The translations under genes and the position numbers were made by a program. From Nocardioides guangzhouensis (GTDB lineage Bacteria > Actinomycetota > Actinomycetes > Propionibacteriales > Nocardioidaceae): a stretch of DNA of 41,042 bases. Shown in pieces: positions 1 through 6,833 of this stretch. The notes under the pieces are model-generated. The model had not been told where the DNA came from. It worked only from the letters and a program-made list of their open reading frames with translations, and did not search any database. The stretch's first letter is position 1; the number at the start of each line of letters is the position of its first letter. Location of the stretch: positions 1 through 41,042 of the forward strand of contig NZ_SDKM01000042.1 of the NCBI RefSeq assembly GCF_004519545.1, in the 5' to 3' direction.

Positions 1-66
1 CGGCACATCTTGTGCCGGGTCACCACCCCGGACCGTCGGCGAGTCGGCACATCCTGTGCCGGGTCA
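1..66. repeat. Paired 17-bp dyads, repeated 44 bp apart
   Basis: Two near-identical blocks each hold a perfect 7-bp inverted repeat, CGGCACA-N3-TGTGCCG, followed by GGTCA. They lie at 1-22 and 45-66, differ at one base, and start 44 bp apart, which is twice the 22-bp block length. The left edge is cut by the window, so the number of copies is unknown. They lie just beyond the stop codon of the lipoprotein gene, so they could form a terminator or belong to a dispersed repeat. Confidence 0.6.
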
Positions 67-73
67 GCGGGGG

Positions 74-859
74 TCAGCCGGACGTGAAGGCGACCAGCTC
101 GACCCGCTCGTCGCCACCCTGGACGGTCCGCTCCATCACCACCCCCACGCCGGGCGCGTAGAACTTGTTCTCGACGAGGTCCGGCTCCAGCGGCGTGGTG
201 TCCTCGGTGCGCACGACGTCCTGGAACGCGCCGAACGGGATCCTGACCGTGTCGTCGACGGCGAGGACCTCGCCGCGGTCCTCGGCGACCCCGGGCGCGT
301 GCTCCTGGGCGTAGCCGTCCCCCACCCGTGGGTCGGCCGGCATCGCCAGCCCGGCCTGGGCCCCGTTCACGCCGGCCTCCCACGAGCCCTCGGTGCTGGC
401 CTTCCCGTCGTCGTAGGCCGTGGTGTCCTCCCCGAAGTACCAGACGTTGCCGGCCGTGTCCTGGGCGTACCAGTCCCACGTGTCCTCGATGATCCGCCCG
501 CGGCCGTCGCGCGCGACGTCGTGGACCACGGTGGTGGTGACCCCGGCGACCACCCGGGTCCGGTTGGTGACGGTCACGACGTTGGTCTCGGGCCCCTCGG
601 TGGAGGTGGTGCGGTACTTCCAGACCGAACCCGGCGCCAGCGGCAGGTAGGTGTTGTCGATCAGGTCCACGAAGTCCTTCGGGTCGGGTGACGGGGTCGG
701 GATCTCCAGGCCGTCGACGCCCGAGGGGGCGCTGGTCTCCGGCGCGGAGCCACAGGCGGCGAGCAGCGGGAGCGCGACGAGCAGCGGCAGCAGGGCGCCC
801 GCGGCGCGGGACGCCGTACGGCGGGTGCGTCGGGTGCCGCGTGAGGTCCGTGTGGTCAT
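74..859 (-). CDS. Putative secreted lipoprotein of unknown function
   Basis: A 261-residue protein. The N-terminus is very arginine-rich (about residues 4-18), followed by a hydrophobic stretch and a lipobox LAAC with Cys36. This predicts export, lipidation and anchoring on the outer face of the membrane. The mature part starts with a Pro/Ser/Thr linker and continues as a beta-rich domain beginning near DNTYLPLAPGSVWKYR. I do not recognise a catalytic motif and assign no function. The open frame continues upstream to 1006, but the ATG at 859 puts the signal peptide at the N-terminus and keeps the gene clear of mdh, so I chose it. It is divergent from mdh, sharing a 115-bp gap that holds an 11-bp-spaced direct repeat. 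Confidence 0.8.
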   Translation of the reverse strand: MTTRTSRGTRRTRRTASRAAGALLPLLVALPLLAACGSAPETSAPSGVDGLEIPTPSPDPKDFVDLIDNTYLPLAPGSVWKYRTTSTEGPETNVVTVTNRTRVVAGVTTTVVHDVARDGRGRIIEDTWDWYAQDTAGNVWYFGEDTTAYDDGKASTEGSWEAGVNGAQAGLAMPADPRVGDGYAQEHAPGVAEDRGEVLAVDDTVRIPFGAFQDVVRTEDTTPLEPDLVENKFYAPGVGVVMERTVQGGDERVELVAFTSG

Positions 860-879
860 GGGGAACAGGATGACGCAGA

Positions 880-899
880 GATGCTGAAGGGATGCTGAA
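880..899. promoter_or_regulatory. 11-bp-spaced direct repeat in the lipoprotein/mdh intergenic region
   Basis: GATGCTGAA occurs twice, at 880-888 and 891-899, exactly 11 bp apart, so both copies lie on one face of the helix. This spacing is typical of OmpR/PhoB-family direct-repeat operators. It lies 21-40 bp upstream of the lipoprotein start and 76-95 bp upstream of mdh. The bound protein is unknown. Confidence 0.35.
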
Positions 900-974
900 C
901 CCTCCCGTCGCGGGCGCCGATCGCCGCTGCTAGCGTCGGGAGCCGAATCGACCCGTTCCTCCCAAGGAGTCCCC

Positions 975-1958
975 GTGAGCTCAACACCCCTCAAGGTGGC
1001 GGTCACCGGCGCCGCCGGCCAGATCGGCTACAGCCTGCTGTTCCGCCTCGCCAGCGGTGCGCTCGGCGACCGGCCCGTCGAGCTCCGGCTGCTCGAGATC
1101 ACCCCCGCGCTGAAGGCCCTCGAGGGCGTCGTCATGGAGCTCGACGACTGCGCGTTCTCCGGCCTGGCCGGTGTCGAGATCGGTGACGACCCGGAGAAGA
1201 TCTTCGACGGCGTCAACCTCGCCCTCCTCGTCGGCGCGCGCCCCCGCGGCCCGGGCATGGAGCGCGGCGACCTGCTCGAGGCGAACGGCGCGATCTTCAC
1301 CGCCCAGGGCAAGGCGCTCAACCAGGTCGCCGCGGACGACGTACGCATCGGCGTCACGGGCAACCCGGCCAACACCAACGCGCTGATCGCGATGAACAAC
1401 GCCCCCGACATCCCGCAGGAGCGGTTCTCGGCGCTGACCCGCCTCGACCACAACCGCGCCATCTCGCAGCTCGCCGCGAAGACCGGCGCCCCGGTCACCG
1501 ACATCGCGAAGATGACCATCTGGGGCAACCACTCCGCCACCCAGTACCCCGACATCTTCCACGCCGAGATCGCCGGCAAGAACGCCTTCGAGGTCGTGAA
1601 CGACCAGGCCTGGCTGGAGAACGACTTCATCCCCACCGTGGCCAAGCGCGGTGCCGCGATCATCGACGCCAGGGGCTCCTCGTCCGCGGCGTCCGCCGCA
1701 TCGGCCACCATCGACGCCGCCCGCGACTGGCTCTACGGCTCCGCCGAGGGCGACTGGGTCTCGATGGCCGTCGCCTCGGACGGGTCGTACGGCGTGCCGG
1801 AGGGCCTGATCTCGTCGTTCCCGGTCACCACCGCGAACGGCGACTGGAGCATCGTCCAGGGCCTCGAGATCGACGAGTTCTCCCGCGGCAGGATCGACGC
1901 CTCCACCGCCGAGCTCGCCGACGAGCGCAGCGCGGTCACAGAGCTCGGCCTGATCTGA
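975..1958 (+). CDS. mdh: Malate dehydrogenase
   Basis: NAD-dependent malate dehydrogenase (327 residues, normal for the family), interconverting malate and oxaloacetate in the TCA cycle in the cytoplasm. Visible features are the N-terminal dinucleotide-binding loop GAAGQIG (about residues 12-18), the LLEI..ALKALEGVVMELDD segment, the mobile active-site loop ARPRGPGMERGDLLEANG with its substrate-binding arginines, RLDHNRA, and the catalytic histidine in WGNHSATQYPD. The GTG start at 975 is preceded by a clear AAGGAG at 964-969. It is monocistronic: divergent from the lipoprotein gene and convergent with a methyltransferase gene, with a strong hairpin in between. The only other TCA genes in the window, sucCD, are about 10 kb away. 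Confidence 0.97.
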   Translation: MSSTPLKVAVTGAAGQIGYSLLFRLASGALGDRPVELRLLEITPALKALEGVVMELDDCAFSGLAGVEIGDDPEKIFDGVNLALLVGARPRGPGMERGDLLEANGAIFTAQGKALNQVAADDVRIGVTGNPANTNALIAMNNAPDIPQERFSALTRLDHNRAISQLAAKTGAPVTDIAKMTIWGNHSATQYPDIFHAEIAGKNAFEVVNDQAWLENDFIPTVAKRGAAIIDARGSSSAASAASATIDAARDWLYGSAEGDWVSMAVASDGSYGVPEGLISSFPVTTANGDWSIVQGLEIDEFSRGRIDASTAELADERSAVTELGLI

Positions 1959-1980
1959 GGCCGACCATCCTCGCACCGAC

Positions 1981-2008
1981 GGGGCCATCACCTGCGGGTG
2001 GTGGCCCC
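1981..2008. terminator. Bidirectional hairpin between mdh and the methyltransferase gene
   Basis: A 12-bp stem, GGGGCCATCACC pairing with 1997-2008 through one G-U wobble, around the tetraloop TGCG. It starts 22 bp after the mdh stop and overlaps the last codons of the convergent methyltransferase gene. No strong U-tract follows, as is usual in high-GC actinobacteria. Confidence 0.7.
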
Positions 2009-2845
2009 GTTCGCGTCGGTGGGTGCCTGCACGCCCGCGGGCGAGCAGAGGAGCTCGCCGTGGAGGACCACGAACCACGCGTATGACGACCCGGCCCAGC
2101 GCCGCCACCCCTCCGCGAGCCGCTGGAGCTCCTCATCCGTGGCCAGGCCACGCTCCCGGGCCTGGTCGGCCATGGCGGAGGCGACGATCCGGTCCGCCCA
2201 CATCCCGCCCCACCACGCCACGTCCTCGGGCGTGGAGAAGCACCAGGTGCCGGCCGTCGACGAGACCACCTCGAGCCCGGCGGCGAGCGCCCAGCCCTTC
2301 AGCTGACGGCCGGCGTCCGGCTCCGCGTCATTTCCGCGTGCGACCGCGCGGTAGAGATCCAGCCACGCGTCGAGCTCCGGTACGGCGGGCCACCAGGTGA
2401 AGGCGGCGTAGTCGCTGTCGCGGACCGCGACCAGCCCCTCGGGTGTGCACACCCGCCCCATCTCGCGCAGCGCGGCGACCGGGTCACTGAGGTGCTGGAG
2501 GACCTGGTGCGCGTGCACGACGTCGAAGCTGGCGTCGTCGTGGTCGAGGGCGTAGACGTCCCCCACCCGGAGCTCGACGTTCGTCACGCCGGCCCGTCGG
2601 GCGGTGGCACGGGCCTCGTCGACGACCTCCTCGGAGCGGTCGATGCCGACCACAGACCCGGCCGCCACGATGCGGGCGAGGTCGACCGTGATCGTCCCCG
2701 GCCCGCAGCCCACGTCGAGGACTCGTGCGTCCTCGTGCAGCCGGGGCAGCAGGTAGGCCGCCGAGTTCTCCGCGGTGCGCCACCGGTGGGACCGGAGGAC
2801 CGACTCGGCGTGGCCGTGCGTGTAGACGTCGTCGGGCGGGTTCAT
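1988..2845 (-). CDS. Class I SAM-dependent methyltransferase
   Basis: A 285-residue cytoplasmic methyltransferase of the UbiE/Methyltransf_11 type. Motif I is VLDVGCGPGTITVDLA, the acidic end of strand 2 is GIDRSEE, the next strand carries VGDVYALDHDDASFDVVHAHQVLQHL, and RDSDY follows strand 5. The C-terminal half, rich in Trp, is probably the substrate-recognition lid; the substrate cannot be read from the sequence. The ATG at 2845 gives the usual short N-terminus before motif I; a longer open frame upstream runs through a repeat element and is not credible as protein. It is convergent with mdh. A GCAATTGC repeat element ends about 60 bp upstream of the start. Confidence 0.88.
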   Translation of the reverse strand: MNPPDDVYTHGHAESVLRSHRWRTAENSAAYLLPRLHEDARVLDVGCGPGTITVDLARIVAAGSVVGIDRSEEVVDEARATARRAGVTNVELRVGDVYALDHDDASFDVVHAHQVLQHLSDPVAALREMGRVCTPEGLVAVRDSDYAAFTWWPAVPELDAWLDLYRAVARGNDAEPDAGRQLKGWALAAGLEVVSSTAGTWCFSTPEDVAWWGGMWADRIVASAMADQARERGLATDEELQRLAEGWRRWAGSSYAWFVVLHGELLCSPAGVQAPTDANGATTRR

Positions 2846-2905
2846 CCCGTCATCGTCGCGGCTGCGCGCGCCGGCCCGGAGCGCCGTCCGGCATGCGTCG
2901 TGGGC

Positions 2906-2981
2906 GCGTCGTAGGGCTGCAATTGCAGCCTCGTGACACATTTTCGGACGCCGACCATGTCCTACGGCCGCAATTGCGGCC
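2906..2981 (-). repeat. Two-palindrome GCAATTGC intergenic element, copy A
   Basis: Two perfect 16-bp palindromes, GGCTGCAATTGCAGCC (2915-2930) and GGCCGCAATTGCGGCC (2966-2981), have cores 51 bp apart. On the minus strand, the interval holds CCGAAAATGTGTCACG. A second copy at 31642-31717 has the same 51-bp core spacing and a matching interval (CCGAAAATCTGTCACG). Read in the direction of the methyltransferase gene, copy A has the same orientation as copy B has to the YbaK-type gene. Confidence 0.8.
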
Positions 2982-3000
2982 TTGCGACCAGGGCAGCCGG

Positions 3001-3453
3001 TCAGACGGGCTGGTCGGGGATGGTGCTGGCGAGGATCAGGATGGTCACGCCCATCGCGACCAGGATCACGGCGTCGAGGATCTTGCTGCGGACCCGCAGC
3101 ATCCCGGCGTCGGCGTCGGGGAGCACCAGCCGGGCGGCGGCCGCGGCCAGCAGGGAGAACGCCAGCCAGCTGACGCCCGTGCGCCACGGACCGGTGGCGG
3201 CGACGACCACGCCGCTGATGGCGCCGGCCAGCACGAAGAGGTAGATGACGCCGCCGACGGTCGACGGCTTCTTGAACTCGGTCACGGGCCGGCGGTCGGA
3301 CTCCGTGGCCGGCTCCGGCTCGGGCGGCAGGCCCGGCACCGCCTCCGTGGCCGCCTGCGACGACGGCTCCAGGGTGGGCTCGGCAGTGGGCTGGGTGGGC
3401 TGCCGGGCCGGCTCCTGCCCGCGGGCGGGCTCGCGTACCTCGTCCTCGGCCAC
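3001..3453 (-). CDS. DUF3017 family integral membrane protein
   Basis: A 150-residue protein. The first ~60 residues are acidic, Pro/Glu/Gln-rich and probably disordered in the cytoplasm. A conserved-looking RRPVTEFKKPSTVGGV segment leads into about three hydrophobic helices (YLFVLAGAISGVVVAA, WLAFSLLAAAAARL, AVILVAMGVTILILAS). This layout and the position directly after folD match the DUF3017 family (compare M. tuberculosis Rv3355c after folD Rv3356c). The biochemical function is unknown. The GTG at 3453 lies 5 bp after the folD stop, so the two are almost certainly co-transcribed. Confidence 0.8.
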   Translation of the reverse strand: MAEDEVREPARGQEPARQPTQPTAEPTLEPSSQAATEAVPGLPPEPEPATESDRRPVTEFKKPSTVGGVIYLFVLAGAISGVVVAATGPWRTGVSWLAFSLLAAAAARLVLPDADAGMLRVRSKILDAVILVAMGVTILILASTIPDQPV

Positions 3454-3458
3454 CGGGG

Positions 3459-4304
3459 TCAGCCCAGCCGGCTCTCGACGATCGACACGACGTTCGCGAG
3501 CAGCATGGCGCGGGTCATCGGGCCCACGCCTCCCGGGTTCGGCGACACCCACGCGGCGACGTCCCAGACGTCCGCGGCCACGTCCCCGGCGATCTTGCCG
3601 TCGACCCGGGAGACGCCGACGTCGAGCACCGCGGCGCCGGGCCTGACCATGTCGCCGGTGATGATGCCGGGCACCCCGGCCGCGGCCACCACGATGTCGG
3701 CGTTGCGGACGTGCCCGGCCAGGTCGCGGGTGCCGGTGTGGCAGAGCGTGACGGTCGCGTTCTCGGAGCGGCGGGTCAGCAGCAGCCCGAGCGGCCGGCC
3801 GACGGTGATCCCGCGGCCCACGACCACGACCTCGGCCCCGGCGATGGGTACGTCGTGCCGCCGGAGCAGCTCGATCGTGCCGACCGGGGTGCACGGCAGC
3901 GGGCCGGACTCGTTGAGCACCAGCTTGCCGAGGTTGACCGGGTGCAGCCCGTCGACGTCCTTGTCCGGGTCGACCCGGGACAGCAGGGCGAACTCGTCGA
4001 GCCCGGTCGGCTGCTGGACCAGGAAGCCGGTGCAGTCCTCGCGGGCGTTGAGCTCGTCGATCTGCGCCTCGACCTCGGCCTGGGTGGCAGTCGCCGGCAG
4101 GTCGACGCGGATCGACTCGATGCCGATCTCGGCGCAGTCCTTGTGCTTCGCCCCGACGTACCACGTCGACCCGGGGTCGTCGCCCACGAGCACGGTGCCC
4201 AGCCCGGGCACCACGCCGCGTCCGCGCAGCGCGGCCACCCGGCCCTTGAGCTCGTCCTTGATCGCCGCCGCGGTGGCGGTCCCGTCCAGCTTCTGTGCCG
4301 TCAC
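3459..4304 (-). CDS. folD: Bifunctional methylenetetrahydrofolate dehydrogenase / cyclohydrolase
   Basis: FolD (281 residues) converts 5,10-methylene-THF to 10-formyl-THF via methenyl-THF using NADP; 10-formyl-THF is the co-substrate of PurN and PurH, encoded just upstream. Visible motifs are VGDDPGSTWYVGAKHKD with the active-site Tyr and Lys, a QQP loop, DKDVDGLHPVNLGKL, the cofactor loop VVGRGITVGRPL, and the signature SPNPGGVGPMTRAMLL near the C-terminus. The GTG start is preceded by AGGA seven bases upstream. A 252-bp gap with a large hairpin separates it from purH on the same strand, so it may have its own promoter or be read through. Confidence 0.96.
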   Translation of the reverse strand: MTAQKLDGTATAAAIKDELKGRVAALRGRGVVPGLGTVLVGDDPGSTWYVGAKHKDCAEIGIESIRVDLPATATQAEVEAQIDELNAREDCTGFLVQQPTGLDEFALLSRVDPDKDVDGLHPVNLGKLVLNESGPLPCTPVGTIELLRRHDVPIAGAEVVVVGRGITVGRPLGLLLTRRSENATVTLCHTGTRDLAGHVRNADIVVAAAGVPGIITGDMVRPGAAVLDVGVSRVDGKIAGDVAADVWDVAAWVSPNPGGVGPMTRAMLLANVVSIVESRLG

Positions 4305-4415
4305 GTGGTCATCCTGTCATCCCGGTCCGTCTGGACCCGCGGCCGGTGGTCCCCGTCTCAGACAAACCCCTGTCGGTTCGGCACCCGCTCCGGCGCCACG
4401 CCCCGGTCCCCTCGC

Positions 4416-4473
4416 CGAGGCATCAGAAATCGTCTCCGGCGCCAGGGCGCCTACGACAATTTCGGACGCCTCG
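4416..4473. repeat. 28-bp-arm imperfect hairpin between purH and folD
   Basis: The arms at 4416-4443 and 4446-4473 form a near-perfect inverted repeat of 28 bp with a 2-bp loop. The outer ends are CGAGGC and GCCTCG, and the inner ends GGCGCC. The arms contain GAAAT..GTC, and differences are scattered, several being pyrimidine or purine swaps. It lies 84 bp beyond the purH stop. A partial direct copy of the right-arm end, CGGACGCCTCG followed by a CTCCT block, recurs near 4507. It could act as a terminator or attenuator, or be a mobile palindromic element. Confidence 0.65.
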
Positions 4474-4556
4474 ACTCCTGGTGCCCCTCGTCGCAGCGGA
4501 GACGTCGGACGCCTCGGCTCCTACGAGTCACTGGGCTCCCGTCGTCGCTGGCGCTC

Positions 4557-6197
4557 CTAGTGAGCAAAGTGCCTCGTGCCGGTGAAGTAGAGGGTCACGC
4601 CGGCGGCGTTGCAGGCGGCGATCACCTCGTCGTCGCGGATCGAGCCACCCGGGGCCACGATCGCGGCGACGCCGGCGTCGAGCAGGATCTGCGGGCCGTC
4701 GGCGAACGGGAAGAAGGCGTCGGAGGCGGCGACCGAGCCCGCGGCCCGGTCGCCGGCGCGGGACACGGCGAGCCGGCAGGAGTCGACCCGGTTGACCTGG
4801 CCCATGCCGACCCCGACCGAGGCGCCGCCGCTGGCGAGCAGGATCGCGTTGGACTTGACCGCGCGGATCGCCCGCCAGGCGAAGGCGAGGTCGGCGAGGG
4901 TCTCCTGCGACGCCGCGGCGCCGGCGGCCAGCCGCCAGCGGGACGGGTCGTCGCCGGTCGGGTTGCCGTCCTTGTCCTCGCCCTTCGCGTCAATCGCGTC
5001 GCGGCTCTGCAGCAGCAGTCCCCCGGAGACCGGGCGGGTCTCGATGCCGCCGACGGGCGGCGCGGCCACCTCGAGCAGCCGGAGGTTCTTCTTCGCGGTG
5101 AGGACCTCGAGAGCGTCCTCGTCGAACGACGGCGCCACCACGACCTCGGTGAAGATGTCCTTCACGGTCTCCGCCATGGCCGCGGTGACCGGACGGTTGG
5201 TCGCGATGATCCCGCCGTACGCCGACACCGGGTCGCAGGCGTGCGCCTTGCGGTGCGCGTCGGCGATGTCGGCGCCGACCGCGATCCCGCACGGGTTGGC
5301 GTGCTTGATGATCGCGACGGTCGGCTGGTCGCCGTGGTCGTACGCCGCCCGGTGCGCGGCGTCCGCGTCGATGAAGTTGTTGTAGGACATCTCCTTGCCG
5401 TGCAGCTGCCGGCCCTGCGCGAGCCCGGGCCGCGGCTGGTAGCCGTTGACGTAGAGCGCGGCCCGCTGGTGCGGGTTCTCGCCGTACCGCAGCACCGACT
5501 GCTTGGTCCACGTCGCGCCCATCCAGGCCGGGAACCCGCTGCCGCCCGAGGTGTCGGTGAGCACGCTGCCCATCCACGACGCCACGTGCACGTCGTACGT
5601 CGCGGTGTGGACGAAGGCCTCCGCGGCCAGCGCCCGGCGCTGCTCCAGCGTGAAGCCGCCGTGGGCGACCGCCTCGAGGACGTCGAAGTACTTCGCCGGG
5701 GAGGTCACGATCGCGACCGACGGGTGGTTCTTGGCGGCGGCCCGCACCATCGAGGGGCCGCCGATGTCGATCTGCTCGACGCACTCGTCGGGAGACGCGC
5801 CGGAGGCGACGGTGTCCGCGAACGGGTAGAGGTTGGAGACGACGAGGTCGAACGGCTCGACGCCCAGCTCCTCGAGCTGGGCGACGTGCCTCTCGAGCCG
5901 GCGGTCGGCGAGGATCCCCGCGTGCACCCGCGGGTGCAGGGTCTTCACCCGGCCGTCGAGGCACTCGGGGAACCCGGTCAGGTCCTCGACCTTCGTGACC
6001 GGGAGGCCGAGCTCCTCGATCAGGCGGGCGGACCCGCCAGTCGACACGAGCGCCACCCCGGCACCGTGCAGACCGCGGACCAGCTCCTCCAGCCCGGTCT
6101 TGTCGTAGACGGACACCAGGGCCCGGCGGATCGGGACCTTGCCGTTGTCCGGGCCGCTGCCGGGGCCGTCGGTGGGGGTGTCCGTCTGGGGGCTCAT
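4557..6197 (-). CDS. purH: Bifunctional AICAR transformylase / IMP cyclohydrolase
   Basis: PurH (546 residues) performs the last two steps of IMP synthesis: formylation of AICAR with 10-formyl-THF, then ring closure. The N-terminal IMP cyclohydrolase (MGS-like) domain begins after a 20-residue tail with RRALVSVYDKTGLEELVRGL and contains STGGSARLIEELG and GRVKTLHPRVHAGIL. The transformylase domain contains LRYGENPHQRA, KEMSYNNFIDADAA, the catalytic Lys-His in AIIKHANPCG, and the C-terminal DAFFPFADG and GGSIRDDEVI. The ATG at 6197 overlaps the purN stop as ATGA, indicating translational coupling. Length and motifs are complete. Confidence 0.97.
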   Translation of the reverse strand: MSPQTDTPTDGPGSGPDNGKVPIRRALVSVYDKTGLEELVRGLHGAGVALVSTGGSARLIEELGLPVTKVEDLTGFPECLDGRVKTLHPRVHAGILADRRLERHVAQLEELGVEPFDLVVSNLYPFADTVASGASPDECVEQIDIGGPSMVRAAAKNHPSVAIVTSPAKYFDVLEAVAHGGFTLEQRRALAAEAFVHTATYDVHVASWMGSVLTDTSGGSGFPAWMGATWTKQSVLRYGENPHQRAALYVNGYQPRPGLAQGRQLHGKEMSYNNFIDADAAHRAAYDHGDQPTVAIIKHANPCGIAVGADIADAHRKAHACDPVSAYGGIIATNRPVTAAMAETVKDIFTEVVVAPSFDEDALEVLTAKKNLRLLEVAAPPVGGIETRPVSGGLLLQSRDAIDAKGEDKDGNPTGDDPSRWRLAAGAAASQETLADLAFAWRAIRAVKSNAILLASGGASVGVGMGQVNRVDSCRLAVSRAGDRAAGSVAASDAFFPFADGPQILLDAGVAAIVAPGGSIRDDEVIAACNAAGVTLYFTGTRHFAH

Positions 6198-6814
6198 GAA
6201 CCGAACCGCACCTTCCTGTCGGTGATGGTGAATCCCTCGCGGGCCAGCCGGCCCACGCTGTCGACGAGCATCCGTCGCTCGGCGACCTTGATCCGCTCGT
6301 GGAGGCTCTCCACGTCGTCGTCGTCCTCCACCGGCACCACGGCCTGCGCGACGATCGGCCCGGTGTCGACGCCGGCGTCGACCACGAAGAGGGTGGCACC
6401 GGTGACCTTGACGCCGTGCTCGAGGGCGTCGGCGGCGCCGTGCATCCCGGGGAACGACGGCAGCAGCGCCGGGTGGGTGTTGAGGTAGCGGCCACCGAAC
6501 GCCTCGAGGAAGGTCGCCCCCGCCAGCTTCATGAACCCGGCCGACACGACCAGGTCCGGCTGGTACGACGCGCACGACGCGGTCATCGCGGCGTCCCACT
6601 CCTCGCGGGTGGCGTGGTCCTTCACGCGGTGCACGAACGTCGGGATCCCGGCCCGCTCCGCCCGGGCCAGGCCCTCGATGCCGTCGCGGTCGGCGCCGAC
6701 GGCGACCACGGCGGCGCCGTACGCCGGGTCAGCGGTGGCATCGAGCAGCGCCTGGAGGTTGGTGCCGGCGCCGGAGACGAGCACGACGAGACGAGCGGTA
6801 CGGCGGGTGGGCAC
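6194..6814 (-). CDS. purN: Phosphoribosylglycinamide formyltransferase
   Basis: PurN (206 residues) transfers a formyl group from 10-formyl-THF to GAR in purine synthesis. Visible are the N-terminal VLVSGAGTNLQALLDA phosphate-binding loop, LNTHPALLPSFPGMHG with the catalytic Asn-x-His region and folate-binding segment, and VDAGVDTGPIVAQAVVPV with the conserved Asp. Upstream codons in the same frame lie inside the perM gene and lack family resemblance. The GTG at 6814 is chosen because it starts just before the first strand. It lacks a Shine-Dalgarno but is preceded by TACACT six bases upstream, so it may be leaderless. It is coupled to purH by an ATGA overlap. Confidence 0.95.
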   Translation of the reverse strand: MPTRRTARLVVLVSGAGTNLQALLDATADPAYGAAVVAVGADRDGIEGLARAERAGIPTFVHRVKDHATREEWDAAMTASCASYQPDLVVSAGFMKLAGATFLEAFGGRYLNTHPALLPSFPGMHGAADALEHGVKVTGATLFVVDAGVDTGPIVAQAVVPVEDDDDVESLHERIKVAERRMLVDSVGRLAREGFTITDRKVRFGS

Positions 6815-6820
6815 GGCGGG

Positions 6821-6826
6821 AGTGTA
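6821..6826 (-). promoter_or_regulatory. Candidate -10 box for a leaderless purN transcript
   Basis: On the minus strand, TACACT (TANNNT) ends exactly 6 bases before the purN GTG, the distance that would place the transcription start on the start codon. There is no ribosome-binding site between perM and purN. The same arrangement precedes the first ABC gene. Confidence 0.45.
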
Positions 6827-6833
6827 TCGAGCG

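Noticed and set aside
2725..6488. Large plus-strand open frames (over 600 and 900 codons) opposite folD and purH
   Set aside because: They are antisense shadows of well-conserved genes in high-GC DNA and show compositionally biased, domain-free translations.
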